64,000 nucleotides of DNA from Variovorax ginsengisoli (lineage in GTDB: Bacteria > Pseudomonadota > Gammaproteobacteria > Burkholderiales > Burkholderiaceae_C). The stretch's first letter is position 1. The number at the start of each line of letters is the position of its first letter. The stretch spans positions 17,939 to 81,938 of the forward strand of contig NZ_JAUJZH010000032.1 of NCBI RefSeq assembly GCF_030486595.1, in the 5' to 3' direction. Below the pieces are notes generated by a model. The model had not been told where the DNA came from. It ran no database searches and saw only the letters and a list, made by a program, of their open reading frames with translations. Below are positions 16,463-25,125 of the stretch, one piece after another. The position numbers were made by a program, and so were the translations under genes.

Positions 16463-17140
16463 ATGCCTACCACCCGACTCCACATCGATTTCGTGTCCGA
16501 CGTCTCGTGCCCCTGGTGCGCCGTCGGGCTTGGCGCGCTCGAAGCCGCGCTGCGCAACGTCGCCCCCGAGGTCACCGCCGAACTGCGCTTCCAGCCTTTC
16601 GAGCTGAATCCGCAGATGCCGCCCGAAGGCCAGGACACCTTCGAGCACCTGAACCAGAAGTACGGGTCGAGCCGGGAGCAGCAGGCCCAGGCCCGTGCCG
16701 CGATCCGTGCCCGCGGCGCCGACGTCGGTTTTGCCTTCAGCGAGGGCGGGCGCCCGCGCATCTACAACACCTTCGATGCCCACCGGCTGCTGCACTGGGC
16801 GGAGCTGGAAGACCTGGCCAAACAGGCGGCGCTCAAGAAGGCGCTGCTCAAAGCGTGCCACACCGATGGCGAGAATCCGTCCGACCCCGAGGTGCTGGTG
16901 CGCCTGGCCACCGAATCGGGGCTCGATCCGGAGCGCGCACGGAGCATCCTGGCGAGCGACGAATACGCCGCCGAGACCCGCGAGCGCGAGCGGCTCTACA
17001 CCGATGCGGGCATCCATTCGGTGCCGGCGATCATCATCGACAACAAGCACCTGATCTCCGGCGGCCAGCCGGTCGAAGTGTTCGAGCGCGCGTTGCGGCA
17101 GATCGCGGGCGCCGAGCCGGCCCGCACGGCCGAAGCCTGA
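16463..17140 (+). CDS. FrnE/DsbA-like thiol oxidoreductase
   Basis: 225 residues, DsbA-family thioredoxin fold with a helical insert, close to the FrnE / 2-hydroxychromene-2-carboxylate isomerase branch. The active site CPWC is at residues 16-19 and the cis-Pro loop is SVPAIII (~residue 188). No signal peptide, so it is cytoplasmic. FrnE proteins act as disulfide isomerases in oxidative stress in some bacteria. It stands alone after the LysR gene with a 31-bp gap and is convergent with the next LysR gene. Confidence 0.85.
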   Translation: MPTTRLHIDFVSDVSCPWCAVGLGALEAALRNVAPEVTAELRFQPFELNPQMPPEGQDTFEHLNQKYGSSREQQAQARAAIRARGADVGFAFSEGGRPRIYNTFDAHRLLHWAELEDLAKQAALKKALLKACHTDGENPSDPEVLVRLATESGLDPERARSILASDEYAAETRERERLYTDAGIHSVPAIIIDNKHLISGGQPVEVFERALRQIAGAEPARTAEA

Positions 17141-17164
17141 GGCCTGCAGCCCTGCAAGCGCGCG

Positions 17165-18028
17165 TCAGGGCTTCTGCAGCATCTCGATGAGCCGGGCCAG
17201 CGCCACCGATGGCGTGCCCTGCCAGACCAGGTGCGTGCGGTTGCCGCGGATGCGCTCCGGCAGCGGGTGCTGGCGGACATCGGCGGTGGCGCGCAGCGCC
17301 TTCAGCACCGACACCGGCACGATCGCGAAGCCGGTGCCGGCGGCGACGCAGGCGATCATCGCCTGGTAGGAAGAAAACTCCAGCGAGCGCGAGGCCGAGA
17401 CGCCGCCCTTGACCAGCCATTGCTCGAGCAAGCGGCGGTACGAGCAGCCCGGCGCGAAGGCGATCAGGGTCGCATCGGCCAGGTCGCCGGCGCGGCTCAC
17501 GGCGGCCACGCTGCGCGCCGTGATGAGCACCAGTTCTTCGTCGAACACCGGCATCGATTCGAGCTCCGGCGCGGCAAAGGGCTCGGACACGAACGCGGCC
17601 TCCAGCTCGAAGGCCCTGACCCGCTTGAGCAATGCGCCCGTGGTGCCGGTCGCCAGCTCGACCACCACCCCCGGATAGAGCCTGTGGAAACGTGACAGCA
17701 CCGGCGCCAGCCGGCTGCCCGCCGTGCTTTCGAGCGAGCCGAGCCTGAAGGTGCCGAAGGGGAGGTCGCTGCGCAATTCGCTTTCGGCCTCGTCGGCCAG
17801 GCGCAGCAGGCGCTCGGCATAGGGCAGCAGCTTGTGGCCGGCCGGTGCCAGCGCGAGCGAGCGGCCCTGTCGATGGAACAGCTTCTGCCCCAGGCGCTCC
17901 TCCAGCTGCTGGATGCGGGTCGTGACGTTGGACTGCACGCGGTTGAGCTTGTCGGCGGCCCGGATCACGCCGCCTTCGGCCACGACGGTGCGGAAGATCT
18001 CCAGGGAGTCGAGGTCGATGGTTCTCAT
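17165..18028 (-). CDS. LysR-family transcriptional regulator
   Basis: 287 residues. The HTH (1-60; AADKLNRVQSNVTTRIQQLE, LFHRQGRSLALAPAG) and the LysR substrate domain (~88-285) are complete. It is divergent from the YbfB-type MFS gene with a 66-bp gap containing AT-rich inverted repeats. The likely target is that MFS gene and the carboxymuconolactone-decarboxylase-family gene behind it. The effector is not apparent. Confidence 0.88.
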   Translation of the reverse strand: MRTIDLDSLEIFRTVVAEGGVIRAADKLNRVQSNVTTRIQQLEERLGQKLFHRQGRSLALAPAGHKLLPYAERLLRLADEAESELRSDLPFGTFRLGSLESTAGSRLAPVLSRFHRLYPGVVVELATGTTGALLKRVRAFELEAAFVSEPFAAPELESMPVFDEELVLITARSVAAVSRAGDLADATLIAFAPGCSYRRLLEQWLVKGGVSASRSLEFSSYQAMIACVAAGTGFAIVPVSVLKALRATADVRQHPLPERIRGNRTHLVWQGTPSVALARLIEMLQKP

Positions 18029-18035
18029 AAAAAGA

Positions 18036-18057
18036 ATGAATATTCAGAATAATTCAT
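18036..18057. promoter_or_regulatory. Candidate LysR operator (AT-rich palindromes)
   Basis: Just upstream of the LysR start codon there is a perfect 10-bp palindrome, TGAATATTCA (18037-18046), nested in a wider inverted repeat ATGAAT - 10 bp - ATTCAT (18036-18057). The AT-rich island stands out from the GC-rich surroundings and lies between the two divergent start codons, as LysR sites do. Confidence 0.55.
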
Positions 18058-18094
18058 TTGTCGAATGAGGCGATTTTGCGTCCAATCTGGAGCC

Positions 18095-19300
18095 ATGTCG
18101 AACCCTTCCATCGCCCTCGGCCGGCCCTCCTTGTTCGCAGTCTGCGGCGCTGGCCTGCTGGCGCTGGCGATCGCGATGGGCATCGGCCGCTTCGCCTTCA
18201 CCCCGATGCTGCCGCTGATGATCCGCGCCGGCAGCGCCGACGTCGGCGCCGGCGGCTGGCTGGCGGCGGCCAACTATGCGGGCTACCTGCTCGGTGCGCT
18301 CACGGCGGCGCGGCTGCCGCTGTCGCCGCAACGCACGGGCCTGCTGTCGCTGGCCGTGATCGTCGGGTCGACGGCGGCGATGGGGCTGGTCGATTCGCTC
18401 GCGGCCTGGCTGCTGCTGCGCGGCATCGCCGGCGTCGCCAGCGCCTGGGCGCTGGTAAGCACCAGCGTCTGGTGCCTGTCGTGGCTGGCGCGCCTGGGCC
18501 GGCCGAACGGCGCCGGCATGGTCTATGCGGGTGTCGGGGCCGGCATCGCGCTGGCGGGGCTGTACTGCTGGCGTGCCGGCGCGGCCGACATTGCGCCCGA
18601 TCGCCTGTGGCTGCATCTCGGCCTGCTGGCACTCGTCGGATCGATCATCGTGGCGGCGCTGATGCCTCGCGAGGCCGGCCCCCTGGCCGTGGCGGCCGCT
18701 GCGCCGGGCACCGGACCCGCAAGCGCAGCGCCGGGCGATTCGCAGTGGGACCTGGTCATCTGCTACGGCATGCTCGGCTTCGGCTACATCCTGCCGGCCA
18801 CTTTCCTGCCGGTGCTGGCGCGGGCGGTGGTCGACAACCCTGCGGTGTTCGGTGCCGCCTGGCCGGTCTTCGGCGCCGCGGCCGCGTTGTCGACGCTGTT
18901 GGCGGGCGCTCTGCTGTCGGGCCTGTCGCGCCGCCATGTGCTGGCGGGCAGCCATCTGCTGATGGCGCTGGGTTGCCTGCTGCCGGTGCTGCACCTGTCC
19001 GCGGGCACGGTGCTCGCGGCGGCGCTGCTGGTGGGCGGGACCTTCATGGTCGCCACCATGGCGGGCATCCAGGCGGCGCGGGCCGGCGCCACGGGCGATC
19101 CCGCGCGAGCGCTCGGACGCATGACGGCGTCCTTCGCGATCGGCCAGATGGCCGGGCCGGTGCTGTCCTCCGCCCTGAGCGGCGGCGCAGCGGGCTTCGG
19201 TGGCCTCTTCATCGCACTGGCGACGGGCGCCGTCACCTTGCTGGCCAGTGCCGCATGGCTGTTGCGCGCGCCGCGCAGCGCCCGACCCTCACCGAACTGA
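18095..19300 (+). CDS. YbfB/YjiJ-family MFS transporter
   Basis: 401 residues, 12 TM. The TM1 mark is GIGRFAFTPMLPLM (~residue 28), the YbfB/YjiJ family signature, and TM4-5 contains RGIAGVASAWALV. The start at 18095 follows TGGAG; an in-frame ATG at 18065 would fall in the promoter. The substrate is unknown for this family. The next gene follows 11 bp later, so the two form an operon under the divergent LysR. Confidence 0.82.
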   Translation: MSNPSIALGRPSLFAVCGAGLLALAIAMGIGRFAFTPMLPLMIRAGSADVGAGGWLAAANYAGYLLGALTAARLPLSPQRTGLLSLAVIVGSTAAMGLVDSLAAWLLLRGIAGVASAWALVSTSVWCLSWLARLGRPNGAGMVYAGVGAGIALAGLYCWRAGAADIAPDRLWLHLGLLALVGSIIVAALMPREAGPLAVAAAAPGTGPASAAPGDSQWDLVICYGMLGFGYILPATFLPVLARAVVDNPAVFGAAWPVFGAAAALSTLLAGALLSGLSRRHVLAGSHLLMALGCLLPVLHLSAGTVLAAALLVGGTFMVATMAGIQAARAGATGDPARALGRMTASFAIGQMAGPVLSSALSGGAAGFGGLFIALATGAVTLLASAAWLLRAPRSARPSPN

Positions 19301-19311
19301 AAGGACTCCGC

Positions 19312-19908
19312 ATGCTCATCCCTCAAGGCCACACCGAACCCTGGGCCGAGCGCCTGCCACTGCCTGCCGCCGAAGCCATGACAGAGGCCCAGCGCGCGGC
19401 CGCGCAAGCGCTGATCGACGGGCCGCGCAAGGCCGTCTTCGGCCCCTTCGTTCCCTTGCTGCAAAGCCCGGTGCTGATGGAGCGCATCGGCAGCCTGGGC
19501 GAGTACCTGCGCTTCGACAGCGCGCTCGATGCGCGCGTGCGCGAGCTGGTGATCTGCGCGGTCGCGCGTCATGTCGGCAACCAGTTCGAATGGGTGCTGC
19601 ATGCGGGCGCGGCGGTCAAGGCCGGGGTCGATGCGGGCGCGGTCGAGGCGCTTCGCCTGGGCCGCCGCGCGGCACCGCTGGCCGAGGATGAGCAGCTGGG
19701 CCTCGACTTCGCCCTCGAGCTGCTGCGGCACCATGGCGTCAGCGAGCCGACCTACGCAGCGGCCGAGGCCCGCTTCGGCAAGGCGGCGGTGGTCGAGCTG
19801 TCGGCCCTGGTCGGGTACTTCGCGATGGTCTGCTGGATCATGAACGCGGCCCACACGCCGGTGCAGGGTGCCGAGGGCCAGCCGGGGCTGCAGGCCTTTC
19901 CGCTGTAG
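19312..19908 (+). CDS. Carboxymuconolactone decarboxylase-family protein
   Basis: 198 residues with an AhpD/CMD-like helical core (about residues 60-125: RVRELVICAVARHVGNQFEW, then HAGAAVKAGV). The AhpD CxxC pair is absent, so it is closer to the PcaC-like or uncharacterised CMD branch than to a peroxidase reductase. RBS AAGGAC upstream. It is paired with the YbfB-type transporter. The reaction is not predictable; an aromatic lactone or thiol role is possible. Confidence 0.78.
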   Translation: MLIPQGHTEPWAERLPLPAAEAMTEAQRAAAQALIDGPRKAVFGPFVPLLQSPVLMERIGSLGEYLRFDSALDARVRELVICAVARHVGNQFEWVLHAGAAVKAGVDAGAVEALRLGRRAAPLAEDEQLGLDFALELLRHHGVSEPTYAAAEARFGKAAVVELSALVGYFAMVCWIMNAAHTPVQGAEGQPGLQAFPL

Positions 19909-20026
19909 CTTTTCCGCTGCACCGCGAGGCGGGGCGCGAGCGGTCAGGCTGGGGTCCGTTGGCGAAGGCACAATGGCGCCGCGCCGCGGACCGGGTCCGT
20001 GAACCGAACCCCTTCCGCCTCCGCTC

Positions 20027-21754
20027 ATGCTCGACAAACGCTTTTTTCCGCGCCAGGCCGTCGCGTCCGGCGGCAACCGCTGGGATTGGGCGCTGCTGCC
20101 ACTGGTGCTGGCCACGCTGTTCGCGCTGGCCTACGGCGGCGCCCAGATGGCACGGCCCTACGAGCTCGGCCAGCCGCTGCCGATCAGCCTCGACCCGTGG
20201 CAGCTGCCGTACTACCTGCTGCGCACCACGCTGCGCATGTTCCTGGCGCTCGGGGCCTCGCTGCTGTTCAGCTGCGCCTTCGCGGTGCTCGCGACCCGCT
20301 ATCGCGCGGCGGAAAAGGTGCTGGTGCCGATGCTCGACATCCTGCAGTCGATCCCGATCCTCGGCTTCCTGTCGATCACGGTGACCGGCTTCATCGCGCT
20401 GTTCCCGGGCAACCTGCTGGGGGTCGAGTGCGCGGCGATCTTCGCCATCTTCACGTCGCAGGCCTGGAACATGGCCTTCAGCCTCTACCAGTCGCTGCGC
20501 ACCGTGCCGTCCGAGCTGCGCGAGGCCGCCTCGGTGTTCCAGCTCTCGGCCTGGCACCGCTTCTGGCGGCTCGAGCTCCCGTTCGCGATGCCCGGCTTGC
20601 TGTGGAACATGATGATGTCGATGTCGGGCGGCTGGTTCTTCGTGGTCGCCTCGGAGGCGATCTCGGTGTCCAACCAGAGCATCATGCTGCCGGGCGTGGG
20701 CTCCTACATCGCGATGGCGATCCAGGCCCGCGACCTCGGCGCCATCGGCTGGGCCATCGGCGGCATGCTGATCGGGATCACGCTCTACGACCAGCTCTTC
20801 TTCCGGCCGCTGATCGCCTGGGCCGACAAGTTCCGTTTCGAGGAGGGCAGCAGCGAAGACGCGCCGCGCTCCTGGCTGCTGACCTGGCTGCGACGCACCG
20901 AACGCATCCGCCAAGGCATCGGCGCCGCGGCGCGGGTGCTCGAACGCTCGCTGCTGCTGTTCCGGCGCGACCACGACGGCACCTCGATCAAGGCCCGGCC
21001 GAGCACGCCGAACCCGGCCGTCGGCCGTGCCTGGGACGCGGTGCTGGCCGCTGCGGTGCTGCTCGCCGTGGTCTGGCTGGTGCGCTTCATCCACGCCGAG
21101 GTCGGATGGTCCGAGGTGGCCCACGTGTTCGTGCTCGGGCTCTACACCATGATCCGCGTGGTGGTGCTGATCGCGCTGGCGGCGCTGGTGTGGGTGCCGA
21201 TCGGCATCTGGATCGGCATGAATCCGCGCTGGGCCGGACGGCTGCAGGGCGTGGCGCAGTTCATGGCCGCCTTCCCGGCCAACCTGATGTTCCCGGTGGC
21301 GGTGCTGTTCATCGTGCGCTGGCAGCTGAACCCCAACATCTGGCTGGCGCCGCTGATGGTGCTGGGCACGCAGTGGTACCTGCTGTTCAACGTGATCGCG
21401 GGCGCCTCCACCGTGCCGACCGAGCTGCGCTATGCGGCCAGCAACCTCGGGCTCACGGGTTGGCTCAAATGGCGGCGCTACCTGCTGCCGGCGGTGTTCC
21501 CGAGCTTCGTCACCGGCGCCATCACGGCCAGCGGCGGCTCCTGGAACGCCAGCATCGTGGCCGAGTACGTCACCTGGGGCGACACCACGCTGCAGGCGGC
21601 GGGCCTGGGCAGCTACATCGCCCACATGACGGCCATCGGCGACTTCCCGCGCATCGCGCTGGGTATCGGCGTGATGTGCGTGTTCGTCATGGGCATGAAC
21701 CACTTCGTCTGGCGCCGGCTCTATGAACTGGCCGAGAACCGGATGCATTTCTGA
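20027..21754 (+). CDS. NitT/TauT-type ABC transporter permease, two fused permease domains
   Basis: 575 residues carrying two SsuC/TauC-like binding-protein-dependent permease domains in one chain (about 55-275 and 345-565). Each has the EAA loop: ELREAASVFQLSAWHRFWRLELP in the first, and ELRYAASNLGLTGWLKWRRYLLP in the second. The linker (~275-340) is polar and cytoplasmic. Such fused permeases pair with one ATPase; the ATPase gene follows directly. No substrate-binding protein is nearby. Sulfonates, nitrate-like anions or other small compounds are typical of the family, but the substrate is unknown here. Confidence 0.88.
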   Translation: MLDKRFFPRQAVASGGNRWDWALLPLVLATLFALAYGGAQMARPYELGQPLPISLDPWQLPYYLLRTTLRMFLALGASLLFSCAFAVLATRYRAAEKVLVPMLDILQSIPILGFLSITVTGFIALFPGNLLGVECAAIFAIFTSQAWNMAFSLYQSLRTVPSELREAASVFQLSAWHRFWRLELPFAMPGLLWNMMMSMSGGWFFVVASEAISVSNQSIMLPGVGSYIAMAIQARDLGAIGWAIGGMLIGITLYDQLFFRPLIAWADKFRFEEGSSEDAPRSWLLTWLRRTERIRQGIGAAARVLERSLLLFRRDHDGTSIKARPSTPNPAVGRAWDAVLAAAVLLAVVWLVRFIHAEVGWSEVAHVFVLGLYTMIRVVVLIALAALVWVPIGIWIGMNPRWAGRLQGVAQFMAAFPANLMFPVAVLFIVRWQLNPNIWLAPLMVLGTQWYLLFNVIAGASTVPTELRYAASNLGLTGWLKWRRYLLPAVFPSFVTGAITASGGSWNASIVAEYVTWGDTTLQAAGLGSYIAHMTAIGDFPRIALGIGVMCVFVMGMNHFVWRRLYELAENRMHF

Positions 21755-21777
21755 TGACCAACGCGCGAGGAGGGCCC

Positions 21778-23094
21778 ATGGCCGAAGCCATCGTTGAACT
21801 CAAGGGCGTGGGCAAGTCCTTTCGCTCGGCCGACGGCGCCGCGCGATCGGTGCTCGAAGGCGTCGACTTCCGCCTGGCGGAGGGCGAGATCGTGGCGCTG
21901 CTGGGCCAGTCGGGCTCGGGCAAGTCGACCCTGCTGCGAATCCTCGCGGGCCTGATCGGCGCCGATGCCGGCAGCGTGCGCTACCGTGGCCAGCCGCTCT
22001 ACGGGCCGGCGCGCGGCATCGCGATGGTGTTCCAGTCGTTCGCGCTCTTTCCCTGGCTCACGGTGCAGCAGAACGTCGAGCTCGGGCTCGAGGCGCGCGG
22101 TGTCGCGCCGGCCGAACGCGCCCGGCGCGCCAATGCGGCGATCGAGCTCATCGGCCTCGCGGGTTTCGAGGGCGCCCTGCCGCGCGAGTTGTCGGGCGGC
22201 ATGCGCCAGCGGGTGGGCATCGCGCGGGCGCTGGTGATCGAGCCCGAGGTGCTGCTCATGGACGAGGCCTTCTCGGCCCTCGACGTGCTCACGGGCGAGC
22301 GCCTGCGCGACGACATCCTGCGCTTGTGGAGCGGGGGCGAGATGCCGACCAAGGCGATGCTGATCGTCTCCCACAACATCGAGGAAGCGGTGCTGATGGC
22401 CGACCGGGTGCTGATCTTCGCCGCCGACCCGGGCCGCGTGCGCGCCGAGCTGCCGATCCGGCTGGCACGGCCCCGCGACGTCGACAGCCTCGAAGTGAGG
22501 GCGCTGATCGACGAGGCCTACGCGCTGATGACGGCCAGTGCGCCGGTGGCCGGCCGCGCAACCGAGGAGCCGGTGCGCATGCACCTGGGCGACCGGCTGC
22601 CCGATGCCGACATCGGCCGCATGGAAGCCCTGCTCGAAATGCTGGTGGAAGACGGCCGCGAAGGCCGTGCCGACCTGCCGCAGCTGGCCGAAGAGGCCGA
22701 GCTCACCGACCACGACCTGCTGCCGCTGGCGCAGGCGCTGGCGCTGCTGGGTTTCGCGCAACTGGCGGATGGCGACCTGCACTTGACCGAACTGGGCCGC
22801 CACTACGTCGCGGGTGCGCACACGCTGCGTCAGCAGCTGCTGGGCCAGCAGCTGCTGGCCCACGTGCCGCTCGCGGCCCACATCCGCCACAGCCTGGAGC
22901 AGGCGCCCGCGGGCGAATTGCCGCAGGAGCCTTTCCTCGATCTGCTGGAAGAAAGCCTGGACCGCGCGACCGCCGAACGGGTGCTGCGGACCGCGATCGA
23001 ATGGGGCCGCTACGGCGAGGTGTTCGAGTTCGATCTGCGGACCGGACAAATTCATTTGCCGGCTGGTGAAGAACAGGAAAAAAATGCTCTATAA
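21778..23094 (+). CDS. NitT/TauT-type ABC ATPase with C-terminal AAA-associated domain
   Basis: 438 residues. The ABC domain spans ~1-250: Walker A GQSGSGKST (~residue 44), signature LSGGMRQR and Walker B LLMDEAFSALD. A C-terminal AAA-associated domain (~270-425) follows, found in a subset of nitrate/sulfonate-family ATPases and thought to regulate them. The ATG at 21778 is preferred because AGGAGG lies just upstream (21768-21773); an ATG at 21754 overlapping the permease stop is the alternative. The stop codon lies inside the -10 box of tRNA-Gly. Confidence 0.86.
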   Translation: MAEAIVELKGVGKSFRSADGAARSVLEGVDFRLAEGEIVALLGQSGSGKSTLLRILAGLIGADAGSVRYRGQPLYGPARGIAMVFQSFALFPWLTVQQNVELGLEARGVAPAERARRANAAIELIGLAGFEGALPRELSGGMRQRVGIARALVIEPEVLLMDEAFSALDVLTGERLRDDILRLWSGGEMPTKAMLIVSHNIEEAVLMADRVLIFAADPGRVRAELPIRLARPRDVDSLEVRALIDEAYALMTASAPVAGRATEEPVRMHLGDRLPDADIGRMEALLEMLVEDGREGRADLPQLAEEAELTDHDLLPLAQALALLGFAQLADGDLHLTELGRHYVAGAHTLRQQLLGQQLLAHVPLAAHIRHSLEQAPAGELPQEPFLDLLEESLDRATAERVLRTAIEWGRYGEVFEFDLRTGQIHLPAGEEQEKNAL

Positions 23095-23095
23095 T
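23067..23095 (+). promoter_or_regulatory. Sigma-70 promoter of tRNA-Gly
   Basis: A perfect TATAAT -10 box at 23090-23095 sits 11 bp before the mature tRNA 5' end. A weak -35 candidate, TGAAGA, is 17 bp upstream at 23067-23072. The -10 box contains the TAA stop codon of the ABC ATPase gene, so the promoter is embedded in the end of that gene. Confidence 0.6.
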
Positions 23096-23105
23096 CGAAG
23101 GCTTC

Positions 23106-23181
23106 GCGGGAGTAGCTCAGTTGGTAGAGCGCAACCTTGCCAAGGTTGAGGTCGAGAGTTCGAGACTCTTCTCCCGCTCCA
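23106..23181 (+). tRNA. tRNA-Gly (anticodon GCC), CCA encoded
   Basis: A full cloverleaf. The acceptor stem GCGGGAG (23106-23112) pairs with CTCCCGC (23171-23177), followed by discriminator T and encoded CCA (23179-23181). The D-arm contains AGCTCAGTTGGTAGAGC. The anticodon stem CAACC/GGTTG encloses the loop TTGCCAA with anticodon GCC at 23139-23141. The T-arm contains GTTCGAGAC. It reads GGC/GGU glycine codons. Confidence 0.97.
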
Positions 23182-23243
23182 GATTTTGAGAATTTTGGAT
23201 ACGCGAAGCATCACAGCCGGTTCAACCGGTTTGTTCGATGCAG

Positions 23244-23270
23244 AAGCCACCCGACGGGTGGCTTTTTTTT
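23244..23270 (+). terminator. Intrinsic terminator after tRNA-Gly
   Basis: A perfect 9-bp stem, AAGCCACCC / GGGTGGCTT, with a 3-nt loop (GAC), is followed by a run of eight T. It ends the tRNA transcript and lies 14 bp before the end of the convergent TetR gene. Confidence 0.93.
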
Positions 23271-23283
23271 CGTCTGGCGAACG

Positions 23284-23961
23284 TCAGCTCCGCTGCGCGG
23301 CCACGCTGCGCCACGCGATCTCGTCCATCTCGGCGACCCACGCCGCATCGTCGGGCGTGCCGCTGCCCAAGCCCCGCAGAAGGCGATAGCGCCGCCCGCC
23401 CCAGGCGGCGGTCAAGAGGGCGTGGACCGTCGCGTCCGTGGGCGGATCGGGCAACCCGCAGGCGGCGAAGGCCTGCAGCCAGCGGGTCGCCAGTTCGTCG
23501 TACACGCGCAGGTGATGCTTGGGCTCGGCCACGCGGTGTTCGAGCAGCAGCATGCCGTGATCGAAGGCCGGCAGGCCGTCGAGCCGGCTGTCGCAAGTGA
23601 TGCGCACCAGTCGCGCGATGCGCTCGCGCGCAGCCAGTGCGGCCGCGGGCGGCGCGACGACGTCGGCGTCGAGCCGCGCCAGCAGGGCTTCGACGCAGTG
23701 GCGCACGTAGCCGGAGAGCAGCGCCTCCTTGTCTGGGAAGTAGTCGTACAGCGTGCCGACCGCGATGCCGGTTTCGAGGGCCACGGCGCGGGTCGTCACG
23801 CCATCCCAGCCCTCGGCCTCCCAAATCCGAACAAAGGCGTCGTAGATGGCCTGCACGGTGAACTTGCCGCGGGCCTGCGTCGGGCGTTTCAGGGGCTTGG
23901 AGCTAGGTGCGGCGGCCGGCGCCTTTTTTCCGAACCCGCGGCTGGAGGGAGGGCGATACAT
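23284..23961 (-). CDS. TetR-family transcriptional regulator
   Basis: 225 residues. A basic, proline-rich N-terminal tail (~30 residues) precedes the TetR HTH (about 38-85: AIYDAFVRIWEAEGWDGVTTRAVALETGIAVGTLYDYFPDKEAL, abbreviated here by its ends) and an all-helical ligand domain. The ATG at 23961 is preferred over a GTG at 23991, although neither has a strong ribosome site. It is divergent from the DUF2855 gene with a ~42-bp gap, so it probably represses that gene and itself. Confidence 0.85.
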   Translation of the reverse strand: MYRPPSSRGFGKKAPAAAPSSKPLKRPTQARGKFTVQAIYDAFVRIWEAEGWDGVTTRAVALETGIAVGTLYDYFPDKEALLSGYVRHCVEALLARLDADVVAPPAAALAARERIARLVRITCDSRLDGLPAFDHGMLLLEHRVAEPKHHLRVYDELATRWLQAFAACGLPDPPTDATVHALLTAAWGGRRYRLLRGLGSGTPDDAAWVAEMDEIAWRSVAAQRS

Positions 23962-24003
23962 TTTTCGGCAAGGGGATCGGCCCCGAATCACCTGAGGCCA
24001 GAC

Positions 24004-25113
24004 ATGAACGACGCTTTCACTTTAACCCGTCTCGAAACCCGCAAGGACGCGCTCGGCACCACCCGCCTGCGCAGCGCTCCGGACGCCGGCACGCTGGCGC
24101 CCGGCGAGGTGCTGCTGCGCATCGACCGCTTCTCGCTCACCACCAACAACATCACCTATGCGGCCTTCGGCGACGCCATGATGAAGTACTGGTCGTTCTT
24201 TCCGACCGGTGACGAGGCCTGGGGCCACATGCCGGCCTGGGGCTTTGCCGACGTGGTGGCCTCGACGGTCGAAGGCGTCGCGGTCGGCGAACGCTTCTAC
24301 GGCTACTTCCCGATCGCCAGCCACCTGCGCATGTCGCCGGTGCGCGTGACCGAGCGCGGCTTCTACGACGGCGCGCCGCACCGCGGCGAGCTGGTCTCCG
24401 CCTACAACCAGTACATGCGCTGCAGCCATGATGCCGGCTACGACCCGGCGCTCGAGGACTACCAGATGCTGGTGCGGCCGCTGTTCATCACCTCGTTCAT
24501 GCTGGCGGATTTTCTCGAGGACAACGCCTTCTTCGGCGCCCGGCAGGTGGTCGTGTCCAGCGCCTCGAGCAAGACCGCCTACGGCACGGCCTTCTGTCTG
24601 CGCCGGCGCGACGGGCGCAGCCTGGTCGCGCTGACCTCGGAGCGCAACCGCGGCTTCGTCGAGAACCTCGGCTGCTACGACCAGGTGCTTTCGTATGCCG
24701 GCGCGGTGCGGCTGCCCGCCGAGGTGCCGACGCTCTATGTCGACTTCGCCGGCGACGACGACCTGCGCGCCACGGTCCACCACCATTTCGGTGCGGCCCT
24801 GGTCTACGACTGCTATGCGGGCTCGGCGCAGAAGACCGCCTTCCTGGCCGAGTCGCCATTGCCGGGCCCGAAACCCTTGCTCTACTTCGCGCCGGTGCAG
24901 ATCCGCAAGCGCAACGCCGACTGGGGCCCCCAGGAAGTGAACCGGCGCTTCAACGAGGCGCAGGGCCGTTTCATCGCCGAGCTGAGCCGGCCGGGAAATC
25001 GCTGGATGACGCTGGCACAGAGCCAGGGCTTCGAGGCCGCGCAGCAGGTGATCGCCGACCTGCACGGGGGCCGCGTCGACCCGCGCACCGCGCACGTGGT
25101 GAGGCTGCGCTGA
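24004..25113 (+). CDS. DUF2855 family protein (MDR-like oxidoreductase)
   Basis: 369 residues. The protein resembles a medium-chain dehydrogenase/quinone oxidoreductase without the classical zinc ligands. Marks are LTTNNITYAAFGDAM (~residue 44), KYWSFFPT, GFADV and the nucleotide-domain stretch VVVSSASSKTAYGTAFCL (~residue 182). This pattern defines DUF2855, whose members have no established reaction. It is next to a divergent TetR regulator, suggesting induction by a small molecule, and convergent with the flavin reductase gene (12-bp gap). Confidence 0.8.
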   Translation: MNDAFTLTRLETRKDALGTTRLRSAPDAGTLAPGEVLLRIDRFSLTTNNITYAAFGDAMMKYWSFFPTGDEAWGHMPAWGFADVVASTVEGVAVGERFYGYFPIASHLRMSPVRVTERGFYDGAPHRGELVSAYNQYMRCSHDAGYDPALEDYQMLVRPLFITSFMLADFLEDNAFFGARQVVVSSASSKTAYGTAFCLRRRDGRSLVALTSERNRGFVENLGCYDQVLSYAGAVRLPAEVPTLYVDFAGDDDLRATVHHHFGAALVYDCYAGSAQKTAFLAESPLPGPKPLLYFAPVQIRKRNADWGPQEVNRRFNEAQGRFIAELSRPGNRWMTLAQSQGFEAAQQVIADLHGGRVDPRTAHVVRLR

Positions 25114-25125
25114 GTCGCGACACGC

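Noticed and set aside
23137..24003. Upstream extension of the DUF2855 frame back through the tRNA and the TetR gene
   Set aside because: It crosses a tRNA, a terminator and an antisense gene, and the family start is at 24004.
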